From the NCBI RefSeq assembly GCF_012223425.1, contig NZ_CP038799.1:1798001-1862000 (forward strand): a stretch of 64,000 nucleotides of DNA, in the 5' to 3' direction. How positions within the stretch are numbered: the stretch's first letter is position 1; each line of letters opens with the position of its first letter. Position numbers and translations under genes: made by a program. Positions 49,290 to 59,617 of the stretch are shown here, piece by piece. The notes beneath the pieces were generated by a model that was not told where the DNA came from, did no database searches, and saw nothing but the letters and a program-made list of their open reading frames with translations. The stretch is from Mycolicibacterium frederiksbergense. Its GTDB lineage: Bacteria > Actinomycetota > Actinomycetes > Mycobacteriales > Mycobacteriaceae.

Positions 49290-50147
49290 CTACTCGGGAT
49301 CACCCATCAGCGTCGCCACGTAGTCATCGACGTAGGTGGACAGCTCCCGCGGCGGCCGCTGGTAGCTCTCGCTGGGCGCCGCGCGCTTGGGAAGTTTCAC
49401 CTTCGGCTTCTTCACGTCGTGGTAGTCGATGGTCGACAGCAGATGGTTCATCATGTTCAGTCGCGCATGCTTCTTGATGTCTGACTCCACGACATACCAC
49501 GGGCTCAGCGGGGTGTCGGTGTGCACCATCATCTGGTCCTTGGCGCGCGAGTAGTCCTCCCAGCGGTACACCGATTCCATGTCCATCGGCGATAACTTCC
49601 ATTGCCGCACAGGATCATTCATGCGGGACTTGAAACGCCGCAGTTGCTCGTCATCGGACACCGAGAACCAGTACTTGCGCAGCAGGATCCCGTCCTCGAT
49701 CAACATCTGCTCGAACACCGGTGTCTGGCGCAGAAAAAGTTCATGCTCGGCGGGGGTGCAGAAACCCATCACCGTCTCCACCCCGGCGCGGTTGTACCAG
49801 GACCTGTCGAACAGCACGATCTCACCCTTGGCGGGCAACTGCGAGATGTAGCGCTGGTAGTACCACTGACCGCGCTCCCGGTCGCTGGGCGCGGGCAGCG
49901 CCTCGATCCTGGCGATGCGTGGGCTCAGATATTCGGTGATCCGCTTGATCGTGCCGCCCTTGCCGGCCGCGTCGCGGCCTTCGAAGACCACGACGACGCG
50001 CGCGCCGGTGTGTTTCACCCACTCCTGCAGCTTCACGAAATCGGTCTGGAGGCGAAACAACTCGGCCTCGTAGACCTCATTGGAGATCTTGGGCGGGCGG
50101 CGCTTCTTCTGCGTCTTCGCCGGTTTACCTCGTCCCGATTCGCTCAT
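49290..50147 (-). CDS. ppk2: Polyphosphate kinase 2
   Basis: This 285-residue PPK2 uses polyphosphate to phosphorylate nucleoside (di)phosphates. Walker A FEGRDAAGKGGTIKR at residues 55-69, Walker B IVLFDRSWYNRAGVE and lid motif KYWFSVSDDEQLRRFKSR are present, and length matches class I enzymes. A basic N-terminal tail (KKRRPPK) precedes the domain. It converges on the DUF2252 gene. Confidence 0.93.
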   Translation of the reverse strand: MSESGRGKPAKTQKKRRPPKISNEVYEAELFRLQTDFVKLQEWVKHTGARVVVVFEGRDAAGKGGTIKRITEYLSPRIARIEALPAPSDRERGQWYYQRYISQLPAKGEIVLFDRSWYNRAGVETVMGFCTPAEHELFLRQTPVFEQMLIEDGILLRKYWFSVSDDEQLRRFKSRMNDPVRQWKLSPMDMESVYRWEDYSRAKDQMMVHTDTPLSPWYVVESDIKKHARLNMMNHLLSTIDYHDVKKPKVKLPKRAAPSESYQRPPRELSTYVDDYVATLMGDPE

Positions 50148-50165
50148 CTTCGAAGGGTAGTGCGA

Positions 50166-51185
50166 TCAGACGATTCCGGCCCCGTGAGTGGCCGCCTCCA
50201 GGTTGCGCGGGTGATGACAGGCCGCCAGGTGCGCCTGCTCCCGCTCGACCATGTCCGGCTCGTCGGCCGAACAGACCTCGGTGGCCCAGCGGCACCGGGT
50301 GTGAAAGCGGCACCCCGACGGTGGATCGATCGGGCTGGGCACATCGCCTTCGAGGATGACCCGCTCGCGGGCCGCGTTGCGCCGCGGATCGGGGATCGGG
50401 ACCGCGGACAGCAGCGCATTCGAGTACGGATGGAAAGGCCTGTCGTACAGCTCGTTCGCCGCGGCGGTTTCGACGATCTTGCCCAGGTACATCACCGCCA
50501 CCCGGTCCGAGACGTGCCGGACCACACCGAGGTCGTGGGCGACGAAGAGGTACGACAACCCGAACTCCTGCTGCAGATCTTCGAACAGGTTGATGATCTG
50601 GGCCTGCACCGAGACGTCCAGCGCCGATACCGGCTCGTCGGCGATGATCAGTTTGGGCCGCAACGCGAGCGCCCGGGCGATCCCGATCCGCTGCCGCTGC
50701 CCGCCGGAGAACTCGTGCGGGAAGCGGTTGTAGTGCTCGGCCTGCAGGCCCACCCGGTCCAGCAGGTCCTGCACCTGGCGCTTGACCTCGCCGCCGCTGG
50801 CCAGCCCGTGCAGCTCGATGGGGTCACCGACGATCTGCCCGATCCGCTTGCGCGGGTTCAGCGACGCGTAGGGATCCTGGAACACCATCTGGATGTCGCG
50901 GCGGATCGGGCGCAGGTCCCGGCGGGATCGGCCCACCAGCTCCTGGCCCTGAAAACGCACCGATCCGGACGTGGGCGTCATCAGCTGCAGGATCAGCCGG
51001 CACAGCGTCGACTTGCCGCAGCCGGACTCACCGACCAGGCCCAGGGTCTCGCCTTCGTGCAAGGTCAGGCTGACCCCGTCCACGGCGCGCACCCGGGCCA
51101 CCTCGCGTTCGATGAAGGCGCCCGCCTTGATCGGGAAATGCTTGACCAGGTCGGTGACCTCCAGCAGCGGCTCGCCGGTGCTCAT
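50166..51185 (-). CDS. Peptide ABC transporter ATPase (DppF/OppF type)
   Basis: This 339-residue ATPase has Walker [10 protein letters not shown], signature [15 protein letters not shown], Walker [13 protein letters not shown], and the C-terminal oligopeptide-specific Fe-S-like Cys motif ([11 protein letters not shown] ... ACHH). It is the last gene of the five-gene transporter operon and overlaps the DppD-type ATPase gene by 4 bp (ATGA). Confidence 0.94.
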   Translation of the reverse strand: MSTGEPLLEVTDLVKHFPIKAGAFIEREVARVRAVDGVSLTLHEGETLGLVGESGCGKSTLCRLILQLMTPTSGSVRFQGQELVGRSRRDLRPIRRDIQMVFQDPYASLNPRKRIGQIVGDPIELHGLASGGEVKRQVQDLLDRVGLQAEHYNRFPHEFSGGQRQRIGIARALALRPKLIIADEPVSALDVSVQAQIINLFEDLQQEFGLSYLFVAHDLGVVRHVSDRVAVMYLGKIVETAAANELYDRPFHPYSNALLSAVPIPDPRRNAARERVILEGDVPSPIDPPSGCRFHTRCRWATEVCSADEPDMVEREQAHLAACHHPRNLEAATHGAGIV

Positions 51186-52210
51186 GAGCTCACCGGCTTG
51201 CGCAGGCCGATCCGGCCGTCCACGTCACGCAGTGTCGACTTCTGCACCGGGTCCAGCCAGCACCGGTCCAGGTGGCCGACCGCTGACCGTGCCTCCAAAG
51301 GTGGTGGCTGCGTGCAGTTCTCGAACGCATGCGGACAACGCGGCGCGAAGCGGCACCCCGGTGGCAGGGACAACAGCGAAGGCGGAGCTCCCCCGATCTG
51401 CGGCAACCGGGAATGCTGCGGCGCATCCAGCGGCGTCAGCGACCCGAAAAGCCCCCAGGTGTAGGGGTGTTGCGGGTCGTAGAAGATGTCGTCGACGCCG
51501 GCATCTTCGACCACCTGCCCCGCGTACATGACCAGCACCCGGTCGGCGACCTCGGCAACCACGCCGAGGTCATGGGTGATCAGTACCACCGCGAGACCGC
51601 GTTGCTCGTTGAGATCGGCCAACAGGCGCAGGATCTGCGCCTGGATCGTCACGTCGAGAGCAGTGGTGGGCTCATCGGCGATCAGCACCTCGGGTTCCAG
51701 GGACAGTGCCATGGCGATCATCACCCGCTGCCGCATACCGCCGGAGAACTCGTGCGGATAGTCGCGCACCCGGCGTTCGGGATTGGGAATGCCCACGGTG
51801 CGCAACAATTCGACGGCGCGGTCGCGGGCCTCGGCGCGGGAGACATCCCGATGGGCGCGGATCATCTCGGTGATCTGGTCACCCACCCGGTACACCGGAT
51901 TCAGCGAGGTCATCGGATCCTGGAACACCATGGCGATGTGTTCGCCTCGGACACTTTGCAATCCGCGGTCATCGAGCTCCGTCAGATCCTTGCCGCCGAA
52001 CCGCACCGCGCCGCCGATGGTCGCATTCGGGGCGCGGGTCAGACCGATCACGGTCTGCGCGGTCACGCTCTTGCCGGACCCCGACTCGCCGACGATGGCC
52101 AGCACCTCCCCGGCGGCCAGGTCGAACGACACGCCGTCGACGGCGCCCACCACCCCGTCCTGAGTGGTGAAACTGACCCGCAGGTTGTCGACTTCGAGAA
52201 TGGGGCTCAT
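51182..52210 (-). CDS. Peptide ABC transporter ATPase (DppD/OppD type)
   Basis: This 342-residue ATPase has Walker A GESGSGKS, signature [15 protein letters not shown], Walker [13 protein letters not shown] and the C-terminal [15 protein letters not shown] cluster. It pairs with the DppF-type subunit to drive uptake. It overlaps the neighbouring genes on both sides by 4 bp, showing tight translational coupling. Confidence 0.94.
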   Translation of the reverse strand: MSPILEVDNLRVSFTTQDGVVGAVDGVSFDLAAGEVLAIVGESGSGKSVTAQTVIGLTRAPNATIGGAVRFGGKDLTELDDRGLQSVRGEHIAMVFQDPMTSLNPVYRVGDQITEMIRAHRDVSRAEARDRAVELLRTVGIPNPERRVRDYPHEFSGGMRQRVMIAMALSLEPEVLIADEPTTALDVTIQAQILRLLADLNEQRGLAVVLITHDLGVVAEVADRVLVMYAGQVVEDAGVDDIFYDPQHPYTWGLFGSLTPLDAPQHSRLPQIGGAPPSLLSLPPGCRFAPRCPHAFENCTQPPPLEARSAVGHLDRCWLDPVQKSTLRDVDGRIGLRKPVSS

Positions 52211-53169
52211 ACCGGTGCTGCCTCTCCGAGCCGGATCCGTGGATCCAGGAATGCGTACGCCACGTCGACCAGGGTGTTGAACAGCACGATGAAGAACGCG
52301 CCGAACATCGTCACCCCGATCAGCGGCGGCAGGTCCAGCGAACCGATCGCCTGTCCCGCATACAGACCCACACCGTTGAGGTTGAACACCGTCTCGGTGA
52401 GGATCGCCCCGCCCCCCACGACGGCCCCGAAGTCGAGTCCGAACAGAGTGACGATCGGGATCATCGAGTTGCGCAGGACATGTTTGATGCGCACCTGCCG
52501 TTCACTGATGCCCTTGGCCCGTGCCGTCCGCACATGGTCGTCGTTCATCACGTCGAGCATGTTGGACCGCAGCACCCGACTGTAGAAACCGACGTAGAGC
52601 ACCGCCAACGTCAGCCATGGCAGGATCAGGTGATACGCCCAGTCCAGCGGATCCTTCGTGAGCGGCACATAACTACTGGTGGGAAACAGTTCGGCCTTGA
52701 AACTCAAGTAGTACAACAGGATTGCGGCCAGCCAGAACACCGGCATCGAGATGCCCACCAACGACAGGATGGTCAGCGCACGGTCGGTGAACTTGCCGGC
52801 ATGCACGGCGCTGAGATAACCGAACCAGATGGCCAGCGCCATCCACAGCACGGCGGCGCCGATGCACAGCGACAGGGTGGCCGGCAGGCCCTTCCAGATC
52901 TGCTCGACGACGTTCTGCGAGCTGGCATAGGACGTCAGCTGACCGGTGAAGATCTGCTTCATCATCGTCAGGTACTGCACATACAGCGGCTGATCGAGCC
53001 CCAGATCGGCACTGACCCTGGCGATCAGCTCCGGGTCGGCGTTCTTACCCGCGATGCGCGCCGCCGGGTCCGAGTTGGGAATCACGTTGAAGATCAGGAA
53101 CACCAGCACCGAGATGGCGGCCAGCACACCGACCATCCCGGCGAGGCGTCGGATGACGAAACGCAGCAT
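52207..53169 (-). CDS. Peptide ABC transporter permease (DppB type)
   Basis: This 320-residue permease begins MLRFVIRRLAGMVGVLAAISVLVFLIF, typical of DppB, and has six membrane helices with the cytoplasmic EAA loop near RTARAKGISERQVRIKHVLRN. The ATG at 53169 is chosen because it starts the conserved first helix; upstream codons overlap the DppC-type gene. Confidence 0.94.
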   Translation of the reverse strand: MLRFVIRRLAGMVGVLAAISVLVFLIFNVIPNSDPAARIAGKNADPELIARVSADLGLDQPLYVQYLTMMKQIFTGQLTSYASSQNVVEQIWKGLPATLSLCIGAAVLWMALAIWFGYLSAVHAGKFTDRALTILSLVGISMPVFWLAAILLYYLSFKAELFPTSSYVPLTKDPLDWAYHLILPWLTLAVLYVGFYSRVLRSNMLDVMNDDHVRTARAKGISERQVRIKHVLRNSMIPIVTLFGLDFGAVVGGGAILTETVFNLNGVGLYAGQAIGSLDLPPLIGVTMFGAFFIVLFNTLVDVAYAFLDPRIRLGEAAPV

Positions 53170-53170
53170 G

Positions 53171-54208
53171 TCAGTGCTCCAACCGGATCTTGGCGCGCGG
53201 ATCCAGCGCGTCGCGCAGGCCATCACCGAACACGTTGAGCGACAACACCGTCAGCACGATCATCAGTCCCGGCACGATGGTCAGGTGCGGAGCGGTGTAG
53301 ATGGTCTGGTAGCCGTCGGCGATCATGGTGCCCCACGAGGCGTTCGGGGCCCGCACGCCCGCACCCAGAAACGACAGCGCCGACTCCAGCAGCATGTTGT
53401 TGGCGATGTTGAGGGTGAAGAACACGATGATGGTCGACACCACGTTGGGCAGCAACTCGCTGACCATGATCCGCACCGGGCCCTTGCCCTGCGCCACCGC
53501 CGCCTCCACGAATTCCTTCTCCCGCAGCGCCAGGATCTCGCCGCGGATGGGGCGGGCCATATAGGGCACGTAGACCAGTCCGATGATCATGATCGGAATC
53601 CACAGCGAGTCGCCGGCCACCTGCAGCGGGCCGATCTTCAACCCGCCCAGGGCAAGCGCGGTACCCAGCGCGATGCCGAGCAGAAGTACCGGAAAGGCCC
53701 ACACCACGTCCATCACCCGCGACAGCGCGGCGTCGATCCACCCGCGGTAGAAGCCGCACAGCAGTCCGACCAGAACGGCCAGCACCGTGGTGATGGCCGC
53801 GGCCGCCACACCGATGTAGATGGACGTCCGGCCGCCGTACATCAGGCGCACCATCACATCTCGGCCGTTCTGGTCGGCACCCAGCAGGTACCGGCCGTGC
53901 AGGCCCGGCCCGATCGGGGTGCCATCGGGTGAGACGATGTCGACCTGCTGCCCGTCGATCATCATCGTGTCGGTGATGTGGTTCTCGTTGGGCCCGGTGT
54001 GCGCCACCTGGTCTGCCCACAGCGGCGCGGCCAGGCAGAACAGCACGATCAGGAGGAACAGGCCGCCGAAGGCGAGGCTGACTTTGTTGCGCCGCAGTCG
54101 AAGCCACGCAAGGTACCAGGGGCTTCGGCCCCGGATCTGCGCCGCGGGAACCCCCGCCGGGAGTACGGGGTCCCCGGGCGCTTCGACGGCGTCAGTGGGG
54201 GTGGCCAT
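53171..54208 (-). CDS. Peptide ABC transporter permease (DppC type)
   Basis: This 345-residue permease has the long N-terminal region of DppC, six membrane helices and the EAA loop EFVEAAVAQGKGPVRIMVSELLPN. It forms the channel with the DppB-type subunit. The start lies 2 bp after the binding-protein stop. Confidence 0.94.
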   Translation of the reverse strand: MATPTDAVEAPGDPVLPAGVPAAQIRGRSPWYLAWLRLRRNKVSLAFGGLFLLIVLFCLAAPLWADQVAHTGPNENHITDTMMIDGQQVDIVSPDGTPIGPGLHGRYLLGADQNGRDVMVRLMYGGRTSIYIGVAAAAITTVLAVLVGLLCGFYRGWIDAALSRVMDVVWAFPVLLLGIALGTALALGGLKIGPLQVAGDSLWIPIMIIGLVYVPYMARPIRGEILALREKEFVEAAVAQGKGPVRIMVSELLPNVVSTIIVFFTLNIANNMLLESALSFLGAGVRAPNASWGTMIADGYQTIYTAPHLTIVPGLMIVLTVLSLNVFGDGLRDALDPRAKIRLEH

Positions 54209-54210
54209 CC

Positions 54211-55866
54211 CTACTTCAGGGCCAGCGCCGACCAGTCCTGGTTGAACAGGAGATGGTGGTAGGCCTTGTCGAAGTCGATCCGGTCGGAGACGAACGTGGT
54301 GAACTGCTCGTTGCCGTAGGGCGCCCAGGCCGCCTGCTCCATGTACGCCTTGTCCAGCGCCGCGTACTGCGCCTCGGTGTCGCCCTCGGTGAGCTGCTTG
54401 GTCAACAGCTCGTCCATCTTGGCGTCCAGCTCCGGGTAGGACGCTCGGGAGAAGTTGTTGCCGTTGGTGGGCAGGATCGCGTCGCTGTTGAGCAGCGGCC
54501 GGAAGAAGTCGTCCGGGTGCGGGAAGTCCTGGAACCAGTTGCCGAAACCGGTGTCCAGATCCGGGGTGGACTGGTTGCCGATCGTGGTGAAGTAGACGTC
54601 ACCGGCGATCACCTTCAGCGTCGCGTTGAAGCCCAACTGGTTGAGCACATCGTGGTAGTACTCGCCGATACGCTTGCGGTCGGGCTCGTCGTTGGTCCAC
54701 ACCGTGATATCACGGTCGGCCGGGTTGGCCTCGGCAAGAAGCGCTTTGGCACGGTTCATATCGGGTCCGGGGTAGAGCTTGTACTCCTCGTAACCGGGCA
54801 TGCCGGGCGGCAGGACCTGCTGCGTCGGGTGCATCCGGCCGCCGAACACCCGGTTGAGCGCCTCCGGGTCGATGGCGTAGTTCACGGCTTGGCGTACCCG
54901 CACATCGTTGAACGGTGCGGTCTGGTTGTTCATCCAGAAGTAGTAGGTGTTGATCGACTCTTCCATCCGGAATCGCTCGCCGAAGCGGGTTTTCACCTCC
55001 TGCAGGCGGTCCGCATCCGGTGGGTCGACCATGAAGTCGATGGTGTTCTGCTCGACGCCGGTGACCTGGGCGGTATTGCTCTTGTTCTGGGTGACGATGA
55101 TCTTGTCGACGCTCGCGTCGGCGACCTCGGTGGCGCCGGCATCCAGGACGCTCTGGAAGTTCGGGTTGCGCTCCATCGTCAGGGTCTGCGGCGCTTCGAC
55201 ACTCGTGATCATGAACGGGCCGCTGGACGCGGGCGGATTGTTGGTCGCGTCATCGGACAACGGGGTGCTCGGCGGAACCGGGGCCGCGAACGGCAGTCCC
55301 AGTACGTTCTCGAACGTCCCGTTCGGACCGTCCAGCGTGATGGTGATGTCACCGGTGGCGTCGTCGGTGACGATGCCCGAGATGGTGTCGGCTGTCCCCT
55401 CGGCGTATTCGGGCGCGCCGACGATGCCGCTGTAGAACACCGACCCGCCAGAGTCGGCCTTGAACAGCCGCTGAATCGCGTAGGTGAAGTCCGAGGCCTT
55501 GATGGGTGTGCCGTCGGAGTACTTCATGTCCGACCGCAGCTTGAGCTTGTAGGTCTTCCCGTCCGGGGAGATCTCAGGCATGCCCTCGGCCAGGCCGGGC
55601 ACCACCGCGGTGCCCTCTTCGCCCTTGGCATGCTTGTAGGTCAGCAGCGGGGTGTAGGTGTTGTAGAGCACTTCCCACCCTTCGAGGGTGTACGACAGCT
55701 GCGGGTCGATGTAGTCCGGGAACGACGTCATCGTGATGTTGATTTCGCCCCCGCCCGATGCGTCGGATGCTTCGTCGGTGCCGCATGCGGCGACACCGAA
55801 CACGGCGACGACGGAGATACACGACAGGACGGTGGTCTTGCGCAGGGCTGTGCGCAGCTTGCTCAT
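54211..55866 (-). CDS. Peptide-binding lipoprotein of ABC transporter (family 5 SBP)
   Basis: This 551-residue solute-binding protein has a lipoprotein signal peptide (lipobox VAAC, Cys at about residue 28) and family-5 signatures: LAEGMPEISPDGKTYKLKLR, YSDGTPIKASDFTYAIQRLF and VRQAVNYAIDPEALNRVFGG. It is first in the operon, so it is the capture component for di/oligopeptides or related ligands. Transcription probably starts in the 55867-56049 gap; no clear promoter was picked out. Confidence 0.94.
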   Translation of the reverse strand: MSKLRTALRKTTVLSCISVVAVFGVAACGTDEASDASGGGEINITMTSFPDYIDPQLSYTLEGWEVLYNTYTPLLTYKHAKGEEGTAVVPGLAEGMPEISPDGKTYKLKLRSDMKYSDGTPIKASDFTYAIQRLFKADSGGSVFYSGIVGAPEYAEGTADTISGIVTDDATGDITITLDGPNGTFENVLGLPFAAPVPPSTPLSDDATNNPPASSGPFMITSVEAPQTLTMERNPNFQSVLDAGATEVADASVDKIIVTQNKSNTAQVTGVEQNTIDFMVDPPDADRLQEVKTRFGERFRMEESINTYYFWMNNQTAPFNDVRVRQAVNYAIDPEALNRVFGGRMHPTQQVLPPGMPGYEEYKLYPGPDMNRAKALLAEANPADRDITVWTNDEPDRKRIGEYYHDVLNQLGFNATLKVIAGDVYFTTIGNQSTPDLDTGFGNWFQDFPHPDDFFRPLLNSDAILPTNGNNFSRASYPELDAKMDELLTKQLTEGDTEAQYAALDKAYMEQAAWAPYGNEQFTTFVSDRIDFDKAYHHLLFNQDWSALALK

Positions 55867-56049
55867 CTGGCTCCCTAGGTTCGCGGCTCGGGCGAGTCCC
55901 GTCCACGTTTACGCCTCTAAGGCGATTCGGGTAGCCATCTTGGACGGAAAACTGCGAGCACGCAGCGCAACGGCCGTAAATTTTCTGGTCTCTCAGGCAA
56001 TTGACAGGAAACATTCCTGAAATTAACGCCTCCGCAAGCGTCGGGCGTG

Positions 56050-57729
56050 TCAGGGCGTGACGAGAATTCCGTCGTCCGAGGCGGCTTTCAGCAACTGCTG
56101 GATGGTCAGCTCGCCGTACCCGACGTGCACCGTGCCCCGCCGCGTCCCCAGCCAGGGAACCACGCCCGGGTCGGGATCGACATCGAGGTGATACGCCTGC
56201 ACCCCCATCAGGTGGTACTGAAAGAAGTTGCCGAGGAAGTCGACCGCGAAGACGAGGCTGCCGATCAGGCTCTTGCCCCACATCGCCGCGGCGTTGACCA
56301 TCGGATTCATCGCCTCGCGGTCGCCGATCAACACGATCGGACCGTAGTGCGGTTTGGCGCCGCCACCGGGCACGTACGCGGGGAAGAACGGTTGTAACCC
56401 AGGCAGATCGGTGGCCATGAACGCTGCGGGGCTGCCGTACTGGGCGATGTTGACGAAGTTCGAGTCGGCGCCGTTGCCTGCGACCTTGGTGTTCAGTCCG
56501 GGTGATTCGAATCCGATCCCGGCCAGGCCGGTCCGTTGCGCCACGAACTGCGCCTCCCAGCCGCCCAGCGAGTGACCGGTGACGAACACATCGTCGGCCG
56601 CGTAGCCCTGAAGGGCCGCCTCTTCCTGGACCCGCCGCGCAAACCGGAGCGCGTCGTAGAAGGCCAATGGGGTTGTGCCGGTGAGGATGACCTGCATATC
56701 GGCGGCCACTTGCGCCAGCGTGATCAGCGGGTTGACCAATAGGTTCGTCCCGCCGGTGGTGCCCTGGTAGGCGATGATGACCTGCCCCTCCGGGGTCACC
56801 CAGGCCTTGCCCGACATGCCGGAGAAGATGTTGGTCGACTGCATCTGGAATCCGTTGGCAGTCAACGGCACCAGTCCGCCGGGCGCGGTCCCCCAGCCGT
56901 ACGCGGCCGTCGACGCGTTGAGGAACTGCGCCACCGTCGGGGTCGGTCGGTCGGTCGGTCCGGTGTAGGTCATGGTGGGCAGCACCGGCTGCACGGCCGG
57001 CGTGCGGTGCAGCCCGACCAATCGCTCCACTTCGCGGAACGCAGCGAACAGCAGATCGTTGATCGGCGCGATGTTGAACGGACTGCGGGGGCCGTTCGCG
57101 CTCGCGGTGAAGTCGAGGAACTGCAGCACGGCGTTGATGACGCGGCCGGGCAGCTCGAGCGCCCTGGCGATCGGAGACAGCGGCTTCGGCGGCGTGGGTG
57201 TGGTCACCTCGACGGCGGACGAGGCGAGAGCGCCGACCACCGTGGGCGCCGCGGTCTGGGCGGTCACCGCGGGCTCGGACGGCTGCAACGTCGGGGCTTC
57301 GATGGTCAGCACGGCCCTCGCTGCGCCGCTGCTCACGGCGCGGGGGGTGCGGACCGACCGTTCGACCCGGCGGGTGGTGAGCGGCCGGTCACGGTCCAGC
57401 GTGGCTCCGGAGCCCGCGCGCTTGGGCGCTGTCCTCGGTTCGGTGAGCGATATGCCCGGCTTGTCGGCTCCGGTTTCGGGTGTGTCGGTATCCGGCGTGT
57501 CCGGCTCGGAGCGGTCCTTGGGCTCGTCGGACGGATCCGGTTTGCCGGCAGCATCCGGGCCGGTGGAGGTCGAGGACGTCGACCCGGGGTCGTCGGCCCA
57601 TGCCACGCCGTGCACGGGTGCGACGACAAGTCCCGCACTCATCAGCACCGCCGCCACGACGTACCGCAACGATCTGGCTTTCCCGCGCTCTGCAGCCTGC
57701 AACGCCGACCCCCTAGGCCCTGACAACAT
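56050..57729 (-). CDS. Secreted lipase-like alpha/beta hydrolase
   Basis: This 559-residue exported protein has a signal peptide (about 20-46, ending GVAWA), a long Pro/Ser/Thr/Asp-rich linker (about 47-170) and a C-terminal lipase-type domain with nucleophile elbow VTGHSLGGWEAQ. PEGQVIIAYQGTTGGTN may supply the oxyanion region. Catalytic Asp/His lie in the last 130 residues but were not pinned. It resembles mycobacterial surface lipases of class 3 type. Its ATG start overlaps no neighbour. Confidence 0.82.
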   Translation of the reverse strand: MLSGPRGSALQAAERGKARSLRYVVAAVLMSAGLVVAPVHGVAWADDPGSTSSTSTGPDAAGKPDPSDEPKDRSEPDTPDTDTPETGADKPGISLTEPRTAPKRAGSGATLDRDRPLTTRRVERSVRTPRAVSSGAARAVLTIEAPTLQPSEPAVTAQTAAPTVVGALASSAVEVTTPTPPKPLSPIARALELPGRVINAVLQFLDFTASANGPRSPFNIAPINDLLFAAFREVERLVGLHRTPAVQPVLPTMTYTGPTDRPTPTVAQFLNASTAAYGWGTAPGGLVPLTANGFQMQSTNIFSGMSGKAWVTPEGQVIIAYQGTTGGTNLLVNPLITLAQVAADMQVILTGTTPLAFYDALRFARRVQEEAALQGYAADDVFVTGHSLGGWEAQFVAQRTGLAGIGFESPGLNTKVAGNGADSNFVNIAQYGSPAAFMATDLPGLQPFFPAYVPGGGAKPHYGPIVLIGDREAMNPMVNAAAMWGKSLIGSLVFAVDFLGNFFQYHLMGVQAYHLDVDPDPGVVPWLGTRRGTVHVGYGELTIQQLLKAASDDGILVTP

Positions 57730-57796
57730 GCGATGTCATGTGGAGGCTAAGCGACCGCGCGCCACGACAGGGCCGTTTTGGCCATCGGCCTGCGTA

Positions 57797-59617
57797 TCAG
57801 GCGTTCAACGCCCGGTCCAGGTTGAGAGCGGCACTGATCAGGGCCAGGTGGGTGAAGGCCTGCGGGAAGTTCCCGACCTGGTCGCCGGTCGCCGAGACCT
57901 GCTCGGCATAGAGCCCGACGTGGTTGGCGTAGGTGAACATCTTCTCCAGCGCCAACTGGGCGTCGTCGAGCCTGCCGGCACGGGTGAGCGCCTCGACGTA
58001 CCAGAATGAGCAGATCGAGAAGGTGCCCTCCTTACCGTCGAGACCGTCTGTCCCCGGTTCGTACCGGAATACCAGACTGTCCGTGACCAGATGTTCTTCG
58101 ATGGCCCGCAGCGTCGACAGGAACCGCGGATCGGCCGGCGACAGGAACTTCACCATCGGCATCAGCAGCAGCCCCGCTTCGAGGTCGGTACCGCCCTCGA
58201 CTCGGGTGAACGCCTCCAGTTCCGGGTTCCACGATTTGGTCATGATCCGGTCATAGATTTCGTCGCGGGCCGTGCCCCAGGCCACCAGATCGCCGGGCAG
58301 CCCGCGCGCCCGGGCGATCCGGATGGCGCGCTCGATGGCCACCCAGCACATCAACCGCGATGTCGTGTACGGCATGTCCTCATCGCGGACCTCCCACATA
58401 CCCGCATCGGGCCGATCCCAGTTCGCGGCGACCCAGTCGACGATGTCGCAGACATCCATCCAGGCATCGTGGCTGATCCCCGGGCCGTACTTGTTGAACA
58501 GGTAGACCGAGTCGATGATCTCGCCGTAGATGTCGAGCTGCAGCTGGGTGGCGGCCGCGTTGCCGATACGCACCGGCCGCGAATCTCGATGCCCCGACAG
58601 GTGGTCGAGTTCCTGCTCCTCGGGCAGATTGCCGTCGATGTCGTAGAGCACCCGCAGCGGCCCCAGCCGCTTGTCGTCGTCACCATCGCGCTGCCCCATC
58701 CGCTCGGACAGCCATCGCGTGAATTCCCTTGCCTCGTTGAGAAATCCGAGCCGCAACAGCGCATACATGCTGAACCCTGCGTCACGAATCCACACATAGC
58801 GGTAGTCCCAGTTGCGACTGCCGCCGATCGGTGCGGGCAGGCTGGTGGTCGGCGCGGCGACGATCGCGCCGCTGGGCTCGTGGGTGAGCAGCTTGAGCGT
58901 GATGGCCGAGCGGTGCACCGTCTCCCGCCAGCGTCCGGTGTAGGTCGAGGTGGACACCCAGTCCCGCCAGAATGCCGTTGTCCCGTCGAGCAGGGCATCG
59001 GTGCGGTCCATCGAATCGGCCGTGACCTCATCACCGTCGTCGAGCATCTCCAACACGAACAACGCGGTCTCACCGGTGCTGAGCTCGAAATCGGCTGTCA
59101 CGATGCTGTTCTCGCCGCTGTCATCGATCGTCAAGTCCGTGGATGCTGACAACCCCAGCCGCACACCGTCACCGGTGACCAGCGCACCCTCCCCGGAGCG
59201 CTTCGCGGTGCACGACTGGCGGGCGTAATCAGGCCGCGCATCGAGGCGCATCTGCAGCCGCAGACGGCCTCGCACCCCGCTGACCCGCCGTACCAGCCGC
59301 TGCCGGTGCTCCGGTTCGTCCGGCGAGAGCACCGGCATGAAATCGTGCACCTCCGCCACCCCGTCGTCGGTGAGGAAACGGGTGATCAACACCGCGGTGT
59401 CCGGGTAGTAGAACTGCTGCGTGCGACTGATCTCGGTGGTGGGTGTCAAACGCCAACTGCCGCCGCGGTCTTGATCCAGGATCGACCCGAAGACACTGGG
59501 CGAGTCGAACCTCGGTGCGCAGAACCAGTCGATGGTCCCGTCGGTGCCGACCAGCGCGCAGGTACGCAGATCACCGATCAAACCGTGTTCGGAGATCGCC
59601 AGTGGGCGCTCACTCAT
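57797..59617 (-). CDS. Glycoside hydrolase family 15 protein
   Basis: This 606-residue (alpha/alpha)6-barrel enzyme starts [36 protein letters not shown] and contains [41 protein letters not shown] and [17 protein letters not shown], the conserved GH15 blocks with candidate catalytic Glu in WEVR and EGTF. Mycobacterial GH15 members include trehalases and glucoamylase-like enzymes. It overlaps the zwf stop by 8 bp, linking sugar release with glucose-6-phosphate oxidation. Confidence 0.9.
   Translation of the reverse strand: MSERPLAISEHGLIGDLRTCALVGTDGTIDWFCAPRFDSPSVFGSILDQDRGGSWRLTPTTEISRTQQFYYPDTAVLITRFLTDDGVAEVHDFMPVLSPDEPEHRQRLVRRVSGVRGRLRLQMRLDARPDYARQSCTAKRSGEGALVTGDGVRLGLSASTDLTIDDSGENSIVTADFELSTGETALFVLEMLDDGDEVTADSMDRTDALLDGTTAFWRDWVSTSTYTGRWRETVHRSAITLKLLTHEPSGAIVAAPTTSLPAPIGGSRNWDYRYVWIRDAGFSMYALLRLGFLNEAREFTRWLSERMGQRDGDDDKRLGPLRVLYDIDGNLPEEQELDHLSGHRDSRPVRIGNAAATQLQLDIYGEIIDSVYLFNKYGPGISHDAWMDVCDIVDWVAANWDRPDAGMWEVRDEDMPYTTSRLMCWVAIERAIRIARARGLPGDLVAWGTARDEIYDRIMTKSWNPELEAFTRVEGGTDLEAGLLLMPMVKFLSPADPRFLSTLRAIEEHLVTDSLVFRYEPGTDGLDGKEGTFSICSFWYVEALTRAGRLDDAQLALEKMFTYANHVGLYAEQVSATGDQVGNFPQAFTHLALISAALNLDRALNA

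Noticed and set aside
51329..52585. 418-codon plus-strand open frame
   Set aside because: Antisense shadow of the peptide ABC transporter ATPase and permease genes.
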